Below are positions 1 to 7,831 of a stretch of DNA of 27,145 nt, piece after piece. Both the position numbers and the translations under genes were made by a program. The stretch's first letter is position 1, and every line of letters starts with the position of its first letter. The notes under the pieces were generated by a model. That model searched no databases. It was not told the DNA's origin and saw only the letters and a list, made by a program, of their open reading frames with translations. Source of the DNA: Paulinella micropora (lineage: Eukaryota; Cercozoa; Imbricatea; Euglyphida); contig BJOX01000164.1 of NCBI GenBank assembly GCA_009731375.1, forward strand, positions 294,137 to 321,281. The letters are read 5' to 3'.

Positions 1-385
1 TCACTTCCAGATAAGATTTTACCTCCGTACCTTGACGTATCGATAGAGCATGTCTTGAAATATTAATATCCAACTTATTTCAGTATTATCACGTTAACAA
101 ATGATGATTTTATTCAGTTTGAAAAACACTGCCACATTTGTGGCAATGACTAGGATCCTCGCGTTCAACTGGCACCTATTTTTGATATATAACATAACTA
201 ATTCACTTCCCGATAACTTGAGATTTTACCTCCGTACCTTGACGTATCGATATTAATAGACTTCACTGAGCATGTCTTGAAATATTATTAATAATATCAA
301 TCTTATTTCAGTATTATTACGTTGAGAAATGATGATCATGTTTTATTCAGTTTCAAAAACACTGCCACAATTGTGGCAATGATCC
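1..385. repeat. Tandem direct repeat, two diverged copies of about 165-185 bp
   Basis: Positions 1-165 and about 203-385 share long blocks in the same order: a TCACTTCC start, TTTTACCTCCGTACCTTGAC, GAGCATGTCTTGAAATATTA, CTTATTTCAGTATTAT and AAACACTGCCACA. The copies differ by small indels. Each copy ends in a short palindrome around TGCCACA-TTGTGGCA, and a third arm (CCACAAATGTGGC) follows the second copy. It may be the edge of a longer satellite or a non-autonomous transposon. No coding capacity is visible. Confidence 0.85.
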
Positions 386-807
386 ACAAATGTGGCGCTC
401 GCCCGGTTAAGGGCTAAAGTTATTACCTACCCTGGTTCTCAATATTAATACAAGTTACCGTTGAATTGCACTAATTTGACTCATGATTCTGATTGTCAAT
501 GTGAATTTGATTGTTGACTTTGACACTTAATATCCTAAGCTGTATTAGTAATACTTCCTGGCTCCGGCAACAAATTTTCATAGCATGATTACTTTCCAGA
601 GCATTTTCCACTTGACAGTCAGATCAACCTCAAAAATTTATTTTAAAAAAATATATCTTTGCTTTTCACTGAAATTTTTTAACTACCTCATTCTTTGACG
701 TCATTTTTATCAAGATCTCCTGGAACTCTGTTGTTTCTTCTTTCTTTTCTTTCGGACGGACGGACCGGGGGGGGGGGCGGGGTGCTACAGCCGACTAACC
801 AACTTAC
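386..807. other. Non-coding host DNA, AT-rich, no gene seen
   Basis: This AT-rich stretch has no supported reading frame. It ends in a purine/pyrimidine-skewed segment with a G homopolymer near 767-781. On the minus strand it is the intron side of the splice donor at 802-807. Confidence 0.6.
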
Positions 808-943
808 CTGCATGCTGCGTCTCGTCTTGTGCCACTGGTAGTCGTGGTCTCCGACGTCAGCCATAGCCTGAATCGAGTAGCGCGAGGGACAGGGCGCGAA
901 CCATACGATGGAAGGAGTAGCTGTAGCGGGGTATTTGCAAAGC
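808..943 (-). CDS. Internal exon of an unidentified host gene
   Basis: Read on the minus strand, a 136-nt segment is open in one frame and bounded by good splice signals: an acceptor ...TGTGCCAG just before 943 and a consensus donor CAG|GTAAGT at 807-802. The open frame (phase 1) encodes about 45 residues containing PATATPSIVWF and DHDYQWHKTRR. I recognise no domain. Splice-site quality and the frame without stops are the evidence. The gene identity and neighbouring exons are unknown. Confidence 0.5.
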
Positions 944-1050
944 CTGGCACAGTTGACAAACAAAATTAAGAACAATACACTTTGGCAGAACATGCTTTTT
1001 TCTTCAGATACTTGCAGTCCGCAGCGGCGTGAGTGTGCGCGCCAGAGGGA

Positions 1051-1088
1051 GAGGCACTAGCTCTGACGAGAGGCACTAGCTCTGACGG
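1051..1088. repeat. 19-bp unit repeated twice in tandem
   Basis: GAGGCACTAGCTCTGACG(A/G) occurs at 1051-1069 and 1070-1088, differing only at the last base. Confidence 0.85.
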
Positions 1089-1262
1089 AAGATAGCACAA
1101 GCAGGAGGCAGGCACCATCGGCCGGCTGCTTGTCTGGCATGATCGGACTCATAGGCGCTACCGGCGGGTCGCTATCCAGGCATGTGGCACGAGGTAAGGA
1201 GCAGCACAGCTGGATGTGCACAAGGTAGGATAGCAGCAGAGCACAGCTGGACGCTCCTGCAG

Positions 1263-1263
<1 letters not shown>

Positions 1264-1303
<40 letters not shown>

Positions 1304-1375
1304 GCGCGCGCGGCGCGCCCACACATACACACACACACACAGACACACACATGCATACACACATACACGCACACC
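1264..1375. repeat. (CA)n microsatellite
   Basis: A run of CA dinucleotides is interrupted by a short CG-rich island (CGCACGCGCGCG) and ATA/ACAT variants. The long open frames on both strands here are artefacts of the dinucleotide repeat. Confidence 0.95.
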
Positions 1376-1383
1376 CTCGCTCA

Positions 1384-1471
1384 AGAGGGAGAGCAAACCT
1401 GATGTTTTAGGGACCTGTGGTAGTAATAGAGGGAGAGCAAACCTGCTGTTTTAGGGACCTGTGGTAGTAGC
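1384..1471. repeat. 44-bp unit repeated twice in tandem
   Basis: Units 1384-1427 and 1428-1471 both start AGAGGGAGAGCAAACCTG and run through TTTTAGGGACCTGTGGTAGTA. They differ at only a couple of positions, indicating a recent tandem duplication. Confidence 0.9.
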
Positions 1472-1642
1472 ACGGCCGGACCTAAATTGTTCAGGCCTAT
1501 CGATAATATTTATTGTAAATTTATGACAGGGGACGGACCTGATTCATCTTAATATTTGCATACTCCTTGATTATTAAAATATATTCCGATGCTCACTGAC
1601 TATTTTTAATATTCATAACATGATTCTTATTANNNNNNNNNN
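1472..1642. other. AT-rich non-coding stretch ending in a 10-N gap
   Basis: No gene is visible. Positions 1633-1642 are N (assembly gap of nominal size). The gap truncates the GTPase-like exon that begins at 2126 on the minus strand. Confidence 0.7.
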
Positions 1643-2126
1643 CGATGCGCAGCACCAGCTCCTTGTCCAGCGGCTGCATGCCTGACTGCTGATTACCACC
1701 CAACGAGACGGTCGGTTTCAGCAGCTCGCTCGTGGACGTTGATCCGCACTGTCGGACCGTGGGCGTACTCGGCACTTCCGGACCGAGCGGCCTCTGCTTC
1801 TTGCGATGCATTCTCTCTTGCTGCAGCTGAGAAAGCGAGGCATGCGCAGAGGATAACTTATCTGCCGCACCTTCACCTTGTGAACCCTTCGCGGCTGCTA
1901 CAGCTGCCGCTAGTTGGCGCTGCCCCTCACTCAACTTGGTTTCTTTTTCTGTTAACACTCGCCAGCTCACTGCTGCATCGGCAGCAGACGTCTGTGTTGC
2001 CAGCCGTGACACCTGCACATCGGCGGGTCTGTCCATTCCCACAGTGCTGCCTGTATCGGACAGATACGGATCACCGCGGAAGGCTCTTGCCAGTGCCGTC
2101 TTTCCAGCTTCGGCGCGGCCCGCAAT
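1643..2126 (-). CDS. Host exon with Roc/Ras-like P-loop GTPase domain (partial)
   Basis: On the minus strand an exon opens after the acceptor ...CTTGCCAG (just above 2126) and stays open to the gap at 1642. Its first residues carry a Walker A/G1 motif (GRAEAGKT) followed by ALARAFRGDPYL and STVGMD, the G1-to-switch-I arrangement of Roc/ROCO-type small GTPase domains. These are often found in invertebrate multidomain proteins with ankyrin, LRR or death-fold domains. The rest is a low-complexity, Gln/Ala/Ser-rich, partly coiled-coil insert before the next GTPase motifs would be expected. It is in phase 0 with exons 2445-2567 and 3295-3417. The inferred role is signalling or innate-immunity-type GTPase; the full domain layout is lost to the gap. 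Confidence 0.65.
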
Positions 2127-2153
2127 CTGGCAAGCAAAGAGTCAGAAAAATCT

Positions 2154-2215
2154 TCTGCACGCTCAACATCAATTACAAAATTTGTCTGCACGCTCAACAT
2201 CAATTACAAAATTTG
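2154..2215. repeat. 31-bp perfect tandem duplication in an intron
   Basis: Units 2154-2184 and 2185-2215 are identical (TCTGCACGCTCAACATCAAT... to ...AAAATTTG). They lie in the inferred intron between the GTPase exon and exon 2445-2567. Confidence 0.95.
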
Positions 2216-2444
2216 TCTCGAGCATTTGGTGCCTTACAAAAAAGGCTTGCTGCGCCATACCATGACACGGCCGTTCAAGAAAGGAGCACCCCCGTCTTTC
2301 AGCACCTTGGCTTCCAGCACGCTTATGACCTGACATCAATGGCAGTGCAAAGAGGCAAACACTATTCAAAAGATTAACCTCCGCGATCGCGACGCAAACG
2401 CAAGTGGTGAAGGCGCAAGGATTTGATGAACAACTGATTCTCAC

Positions 2445-2567
2445 CTGCTTCTTTTTTTCCTGAGGCGCTGCAACCTTTGTAGTGTTAGGAGACTTAGCCT
2501 TAGACTGTGGCTGCGGCTCCTGGTTCTTCTTTCCTTCCTTCTCAGACACGGCGCTGCTCACTGGTAC
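2445..2567 (-). CDS. Host exon, lysine-rich linker of the GTPase-like gene
   Basis: A 123-nt exon (41 codons, phase 0 at both ends) is bounded by acceptor ...CTCTGCAG above 2567 and donor CAG|GTGAGA at 2444. It encodes a charged linker rich in Lys, Gln, Ser and Pro (contains EKEGKKNQEPQPQSKAK), with no fold recognised. It joins in phase to the GTPase exon downstream. Confidence 0.6.
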
Positions 2568-3294
2568 CTGCAGAGCGTTCAGACACCAAAGGATTCGGGT
2601 TGCGACAAACTGTATGTCCTGATCTCAAATGCTAATCGTCCTGGTGACATGGCTCAGTCTCTGAAATACGAAATTAATCAGCCAAGTTCTGTAATTGCAT
2701 GATGACCATACAGTCACATATGCAACATGTTCTCCTGCTTTACACTTGTGTACATTGAATGGTGACCATCACTCACCATTCCGTAATAATCAATAAGAGG
2801 CCATGCTTGCAAGCAATCATTTATCAGTGTTTAACTGGTTTATCAGTGTTTAACTGGTTCACGCGTTCACATGATCACTCAAAGGTTCGAACATGGCTAA
2901 CAAGAATTTAAGTAAAAATAAAATGAATGTAGATATACAATAGTAATACTTTGAGCCATAAGATGTCCTACGAATACTTTTGTCGTTGCTGCGGTTGTGA
3001 ATCATCACTATAATCATATTGATATATCATCGTTACTGTCCATATAGTCGTCGCTGTTGCCGTTGTTGCATGGTTGTACATAACAGTTATTCTTCTTGTA
3101 CCTCCTTGATCTTGGACTGCTTAGGTGACCATCACTCACCATTCCGTAACCATCAATAAGAGGGCATGCTTGCAATCATTGATAAGTCTTTAGTGAATCA
3201 TCACCATGATCATATTGATATATATATCATCGTAACTGTCCATGTAGTCGTCGCTTTGTTGGATTGTTGTACATAATAGTTATTCTTCTTGTAC
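2568..3294. other. Intron of the GTPase-like gene, with no other gene seen
   Basis: AT-rich DNA between two phase-0 exons of the same minus-strand gene. It contains a tandem segmental duplication, annotated separately. No other coding signal is supported. Confidence 0.55.
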
Positions 3295-3320
3295 CTGTTT
3301 GATCTTGGACTGCCGCAGGT
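2760..3320. repeat. Tandem segmental duplication including part of an exon
   Basis: GGTGACCATCACTCACCATT followed by CCGTAA...CAATAAGAGG and GCATGCTTGCAA occurs near 2761-2815 and again near 3125-3175. The following segment (GTGAATCATCAC..., ...CATATTGATATAT..., ...GTCCAT(A/G)TAGTCGTCGCT, ...TATTCTTCTTGTACCT...) occurs near 2986-3125 and again near 3194-3320. The second copy carries the donor end of exon 3295-3417. The first carries a truncated copy of that exon end (about 3095-3121). Confidence 0.8.
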
Positions 3321-3417
3321 ATTCAAGAATCTTCTCGTTGTTGCTAACCCCTTGAGGTAAGCCTTGGATATGATCTTTGAGCTCAACTCCAGATAGCTGC
3401 TTCAGAATAGGGTTGAC
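3295..3417 (-). CDS. Host exon upstream of the GTPase domain, alpha-helical
   Basis: A 123-nt exon (41 codons, phase 0) lies between acceptor ...TGTACAG and donor CAG|GTACAAG on the minus strand. It encodes a predicted helical segment (contains NPILKQLSGVELKDHIQG and ILEYLRQSKIK). It is the most upstream exon of the gene that can be supported here. The exon length equals that of the next exon (also 123 nt), but the sequences are unrelated. Confidence 0.6.
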
Positions 3418-3780
3418 CTGTACACAGATGACAGTGTGATTGTGGTGCGCTATTCAGTGTTACATGGCCCGCCCCTTTTCACGATATGTTTTCACCACTG
3501 TTGTTTCACTAAGCTGTGTCTAGGGTTTGTTTTATTGATGCTACGCGCGCGGTAGCAAACACTAACACCTACAGACACACAATATACACACACTCTACAT
3601 AGATACATATGTACAAACATAACATACATGCATAATAGCAAATAAACACAAACACAAACAAACACTCACGCATACACAGACACAAAAACAAACACACACA
3701 CATACACACTGCACTGTATACATATATGCAATGCAAAACATAAATTGTTATGTATACTTTATTTTATATAGTATGTGTTC

Positions 3781-3812
<32 letters not shown>

Positions 3813-4164
3813 NNNNNNNNNNNNNNNNNNNNNNNNNNNNNNNNNNNNNNNNNNNNNNNNNNNNNNNNNNNNNNNNNNNNNNNNNNNNNNNNNNNNNNNN
3901 NNNNNNNNNNNNNNNNNNNNNNNNNNNNNNNNNNNNNNNNNNNNNNNNNNNNNNNNNNNNNNNNNNNNNNNNNNNNNNNNNNNNNNNNNNNNNNNNNNNN
4001 NNNNNNNNNNNNNNNNNNNNNNNNNNNNNNNNNNNNNNNNNNNNNNNNNNNNNNNNNNNNNNNNNNNNNNNNNNNNNNNNNNNNNNNNNNNNNNNNNNNN
4101 NNNNNNNNNNNNNNNNNNNNNNNNNNNNNNNNNNNNNAAAAAAAAAAAAAAAAAAAAAAAATTT

Positions 4165-4204
<40 letters not shown>

Positions 4205-5164
4205 GTTTTGTTTTTGTTTTTGTTTTTTGTTGTTGCTGTTGTTTTTTTTTTTGCTTGCTCTGTGGTGGCTATATTGAGAGTTGTGACTGTTGTTGGTTTT
4301 ACAGCTGGGCGCTATGCCCAGGTATATTTTCTGACCTTACCGTGAGCCCCCTCCCTCTCTCCCTCTTACTTTCTCTCCCAACACACCTGCTGCCTACTTC
4401 GCTGCATACACTATAAAGAAGACCAGAAGTTTGTACATCCCAACTCCCCGAGAGCATGGACAAATATAGATCAAACGTTGCATATCTTTTTGTTGTTTCT
4501 TTTTCTGTGTATTTATGGTTTGGACACGAGGTGTCGGTGTACGCAGACAGTTCTGCAGACTACGCGAGAGCACAAGGGAATGCGATCCAGGCCAATCTTT
4601 AAGTAGAAAGAAAAAAAAGGATTCATGCTATTTGAGTAATTTGGTCAAGCTTCTCCGTGATAAACACGCGACGCCCACAAACAGATTACTCAGATTAAGC
4701 AGCGTTAGTCTAGCGTTGACTGTCAGTCTGGCATCAGTAAAAACTGTTGAGTACCCATCAGCCAAAAATTGCCCCACCATCACACCTTTCTACACCTTTC
4801 CAAAAAAGTAGTTATCCTGGTTATCGTATTGTGGCTTTGGTTAGGTTTCGTCTAAGTGCCAGACTAGTGCCCGCAAGAGCTACTAGGGATCTTATTCTTC
4901 CCAGCAACCCCAACACTCGTCACTCGTTTGGTTCCGTTTTTTCGGTCACAGTGCACATGTTTGCAGACGAATCCGTACTCGGACCGGCTGGCGGGCGGGG
5001 AAATTTGCAGGAAAAAACAAAAAAACTGTTTTCTGATTTCTGATTTCTGATTCCACTGCGACTTCTTTCACTTACAAAACAACCTTGATTATTCTAGGCA
5101 AGACAACTAAAACTTAATGCTATGTATTGAATTAACCGTGAGTAGTATAGGGTCGCACTACAAG
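3418..5164. other. Host low-complexity region with 325-N gap; no gene supported
   Basis: Positions 3555-3725 are (ACA)/(CA)-rich microsatellite. A poly(T) run (3785-3812) leads into the gap 3813-4137, which is followed by poly(A), poly(T) and T/G-rich sequence to about 4250. The long frames spanning the N run are artefacts. From 4250 to 5164 the sequence is of mixed composition. Frames at 4515-4811 and 4747-5043 are short, overlapping and without recognisable features, so they are not called. Confidence 0.7.
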
Positions 5165-5494
5165 ACACTTTTTCAATACACACCCCCCGCCGTCAGTACA
5201 CCGGCCGGCCCGCGCGGGACAAAATGTAGGGGTAAACCCCTACGACCCCCAAAATAAAAAGGAAATGAGCCCGGAACCAAAAACAATTGATGACTGGTAA
5301 TTTTTTGCACGAAAACTGCAAAATAGACCAACAGATTTTCTCCTTTGCTGAAAATCGCGTTTTTGACAAAGCGAAAAGAAGGCCAATTTCTCCAAAGAGC
5401 CCTTTTCGTGTTTTGATAGTTGTGGGTTTCCTCCAAAATGAAAAAAATTTAATTTCATATTAAAGAAAAGGACATAACAAGACATAAAAAGACA
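5165..5494. other. Left terminal non-coding region of the element
   Basis: A short GC-rich patch (5187-5219, with CCGGCCGGCC) is followed by hairpin 5226-5243 and then AT-rich DNA up to the GIY-YIG start codon. Two overlapping minus-strand frames (5173-5436 and 5240-5512) are open but lack any recognisable domain or good start context. I treat them as non-coding, with low certainty. This stretch should contain or adjoin the left terminus. Confidence 0.45.
5226..5243 (+). repeat. Hairpin of the GTAGGGG/CCCCTAC family, copy 1
   Basis: Stem GTAGGGG, loop TAAA, stem CCCCTAC, followed by GACCCCC. The 7-bp stem is identical to those at 19836-19853 and 21036-21053, which sit at gene 3' ends. Here no intact upstream gene is visible, so it may mark the 3' end of a lost gene or be a dispersed copy. 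Confidence 0.85.
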
Positions 5495-6130
5495 ATGCCA
5501 GACTACAAACAAGGAAAGATATATGCTATTCGTTCACACCAGACAAACCAAATATATATTGGTTCCACTACAAACCCATTACATAAAAGATTGTATGCTC
5601 ATAGAAGTTTTTTTAAAAATCAAATCTACTATATGTCTGTTTTTGAGATTTTGAAATATGATGACAATTATATTGAACTTATTGAATATTATCCATGTAA
5701 TGACAAATATGAATTATTGAAACGAGAAGGAGAAATAATAAGACAGACAGGACATTGTGTGAACAAGACTGTAGCAGGAAGAACACGACAACAATACAAA
5801 GAAGATAAAAAAGACAAAATAAAAGAACAATATCATAAATACAGGGAAGCAAATAAAGAAATAATAAAGGAAAAAAAGAAAATATACAGAGATGAAAACA
5901 ACGATTTAATAAAAGATAAAATGAGAAAATACAGAAAAGATAATGATGAAAAAATAAAACAATACCAACTATCATACAAACAAAAAAATAATGGCATCTT
6001 AAATAAAAAAGCAAAAGAACATATTGTATGTGAATGCGGGCTGTCTTACACGAGGAGAAATAAAAAGCAACATCAAAAGTCAATGAGACATTTTGATAAT
6101 TTATTGGGATTAAATGTTTTTGGTTGCTAG
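5495..6130 (+). CDS. GIY-YIG endonuclease with C-terminal CxC/HxH zinc finger
   Basis: The 211-aa protein starts with a GIY-YIG nuclease domain (about residues 5-95): I9-Y10 and Y21-I22-G23, then R32 and H36 in the helix, the catalytic Glu around E78 (KREGEII), and N90. The middle (100-165) is a Lys/Glu/Tyr-rich helical region of repeated KYR-like segments. The C-terminus has a compact finger, C179-x-C181-x11-H193-x5-H199, also found in two minus-strand genes at the right end. Expected activity is metal-dependent DNA cleavage, as a homing-type or repair/recombination nuclease. It may be an independent selfish gene carried by the virus. It converges on the integrase gene with only 10 nt between stop codons. 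Confidence 0.85.
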   Translation: MPDYKQGKIYAIRSHQTNQIYIGSTTNPLHKRLYAHRSFFKNQIYYMSVFEILKYDDNYIELIEYYPCNDKYELLKREGEIIRQTGHCVNKTVAGRTRQQYKEDKKDKIKEQYHKYREANKEIIKEKKKIYRDENNDLIKDKMRKYRKDNDEKIKQYQLSYKQKNNGILNKKAKEHIVCECGLSYTRRNKKQHQKSMRHFDNLLGLNVFGC

Positions 6131-6140
6131 TTATTAAAAC

Positions 6141-7142
6141 TTATAAATCTAATATTTCTTTTTTCTTTTTTTCTCTTTTGCTCGTTCTAATATTATTGCT
6201 GTCAATACCTTCTTTTTTGAGTTGCTGGCCGGTCTTTTTTTCTTTCGTAGCTTCTTTAATGTGGTCTGCTAGTTGAGGTTTAACTTCTTCCGGTTCTTGT
6301 TCGTCCATTTTAGATTTTAATAATTGTTGAGGACTGACTAGTTCGTGGTCGCCAAGTATTAACTTAAAGCCTTTCCGACCTTTAACTGTATATACTTTCT
6401 TTGAATACTGAACATCGCCCTTAGAAAAAACCGTTCTTTCTAGTTCTTTTCGCACGGTTGAACCCTTAGGAAATTTATTAATAAGACCTGCTCTGTATAT
6501 TTCTTGGTCATTCTTCTTTTTACCATCATAGACATCCATAGGTGTGGCTTTTATTGTATTATGAAATGTATTATTATAATTATTAACAATTTCATTAATG
6601 TAAGGAACCCAAATAAAGTCGTCATTAACTTCCCACATAAAATTCAAATCATTTCTTATTGTTCTAATAAATCTATCTACTATACCCATAGTTCGGTGGT
6701 CGCCAACTTCATTGGTTGTATGTTGAATTCCGTTCTCTTTAAAGTATTCAGCAACTTGACCTTTATATTCACTCCCGTTGTCGGACGTAATCCTTTTAGG
6801 TTTAGGCATTTTCTTTAATCCTTCTAATACTTCACCAGTTGATTTATTTTTTATCGGTTCAATCCAGCCACGACGAGAATAAACATCAATCATTACTAAT
6901 CCAAAGTTGTAGTTTTTGTTTCCTTTCTTAGTAGCTATTTTAGACATATCCATTAAGTCAATGAACACTTGGCTTAATGGTTCTGGCTCAGGGGATAGTA
7001 TAGTATTCCATTTTTTAGGGGTCTTAGATTGATGGTGTATTTCAGAAGCTTCTTCAATTTTCTTTTTTTCAAGTTCTTCCTTATCTTGCGGAGACTCCGA
7101 CTCCGTTTCAGTATTTTGTGGATTGCTGTGTTTATGGTCCAT
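6141..7142 (-). CDS. INT: Retrovirus-like (rve, RNase H fold) integrase
   Basis: The 333-aa protein catalyses insertion of the element into host DNA. The core domain spans about residues 55-215. The first catalytic Asp is D62 in FIDLMDMSK and the second is D121 in ITSDNGSEYKG. The third acidic position is D156 in GIVDRFIRTI, where Glu is usual, with 34 residues between the last two. The C-terminal region (about 245-285, KGDVQYSKKVYTVKG...) has the SH3/chromo-like beta pattern seen after the core in Polinton and retroelement integrases. The N-terminal 50 residues are charged and show no HHCC zinc-binding set. An ATG with a TATA-like TTATATA about 40 nt upstream supports the start. The call is firm; the D-for-E replacement is discussed as a finding. 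Confidence 0.93.
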   Translation of the reverse strand: MDHKHSNPQNTETESESPQDKEELEKKKIEEASEIHHQSKTPKKWNTILSPEPEPLSQVFIDLMDMSKIATKKGNKNYNFGLVMIDVYSRRGWIEPIKNKSTGEVLEGLKKMPKPKRITSDNGSEYKGQVAEYFKENGIQHTTNEVGDHRTMGIVDRFIRTIRNDLNFMWEVNDDFIWVPYINEIVNNYNNTFHNTIKATPMDVYDGKKKNDQEIYRAGLINKFPKGSTVRKELERTVFSKGDVQYSKKVYTVKGRKGFKLILGDHELVSPQQLLKSKMDEQEPEEVKPQLADHIKEATKEKKTGQQLKKEGIDSNNIRTSKREKKKKEILDL

Positions 7143-7223
7143 TGCTGTATGCGGCTAAAAAAGTAAGGTAGTTTATCACGATATATAAAAGAGTAAATAA
7201 TAAGTCGTGCATAAAGTTATATA

Positions 7224-7730
7224 TTAGAATTTAAGAAAAATTTTAGATGTATCATTGTTTTCTTTTTTTGGTTTCTCGGGTTGTTGATTATAAACATTAA
7301 CTGATATGTTTGATTTCTTGCCTTTACCTTTCTTAGGCTGTTCCTCTTCTTCCTCGCTTTCCTCGCTCTCACTCTCTTCTTCCACTTTCTTTTTTACAAC
7401 CTTCTTCGCCTTCTTCTGTTTAGTCTTTAATTTAATACCCGCAACCCGACGGGCAACGATATCTACAAAGTCTTGTTCTACTTCCTCATCGCTTTCACTG
7501 CTCTCCTCACTTAGCTCACCGTCCCGCCCATCAATCATATCCTTAGCCAACTGTTTCTTTGACACATGGTCCATCTTTTCGTCTTCGTTCATTTCTTTCA
7601 CATTCTTCGCCTCTTCCTCCGCTAGTAGCTCACGTGCCCTCTCAATCTTTCTTTGCCTCGCATACTGTTTCTTCATTACAGTAGCTTTTTCAAGATTTTT
7701 TATGGCAATCTCTCTATTACCTCTTGGCAT
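7224..7730 (-). CDS. Charged coiled-coil protein, function unknown
   Basis: From the first ATG (7730) this gives 168 residues. An upstream in-frame TTG at 7787 would add 19 residues but is a less likely start. The N-terminal half is predicted helical (NREIAIKNLEKATVMKKQ...). The middle is strongly acidic (Ser/Glu clusters) and is followed by a Lys-rich block (KTKQKKAKKVVKKK), another acidic stretch, and a Lys-rich tail ending in FLKF. Alternating acidic and basic blocks suggest a nucleic-acid or histone/core-binding protein, but no family is recognised. It lies upstream of the integrase on the same strand and is divergent from the fibre gene. Confidence 0.7.
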   Translation of the reverse strand: MPRGNREIAIKNLEKATVMKKQYARQRKIERARELLAEEEAKNVKEMNEDEKMDHVSKKQLAKDMIDGRDGELSEESSESDEEVEQDFVDIVARRVAGIKLKTKQKKAKKVVKKKVEEESESEESEEEEEQPKKGKGKKSNISVNVYNQQPEKPKKENNDTSKIFLKF

Positions 7731-7831
7731 TGCAACGCTACGCTTTTTCAAAAGTGTATCGTTTGTTTCGGTTGTATATCTAACCAAAAATAATTTTTAT
7801 ACGGATTAATTATTATCCAATATATACAACG
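7731..7831. promoter_or_regulatory. Divergent promoter region between coiled-coil and fibre genes
   Basis: About 100 nt separate the two divergent starts. The plus side has ATCCAATATATACAACG directly before the fibre ATG. The minus side has AGATATACAACC in the same kind of context. Both resemble the AATATA-type motifs before other genes of the element. Confidence 0.45.

Noticed and set aside
1057-1454. Overlapping open frames on both strands in the CA repeat
   Set aside because: Dinucleotide repeats are open in several frames. The products are only Cys-Val or Thr-His runs.
1-2215. Tandem repeats considered as CRISPR
   Set aside because: They are only two-copy direct tandem units without regular spacers, in a eukaryotic flank.
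3731-4416. Three long plus-strand frames spanning the 325-N gap
   Set aside because: They consist of poly-Phe/poly-Lys from homopolymers plus unknown bases; there is no coding evidence.
4515-5043. Two 98-aa frames in the left flank
   Set aside because: They overlap each other, have no recognisable domain or splice context, and lie in mixed-composition DNA.
5173-5512. Two overlapping minus-strand frames at the left edge of the element
   Set aside because: They are mutually exclusive frames with no domain, weak start context and a GC-rich end. They could be part of a terminal region rather than genes, but I cannot fully exclude one of them.
7731-7787. TTG start at 7787 for the coiled-coil protein
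   Set aside because: A non-ATG start is unlikely in a eukaryotic virus, and a good ATG lies at 7730. The extra residues add no recognisable feature.
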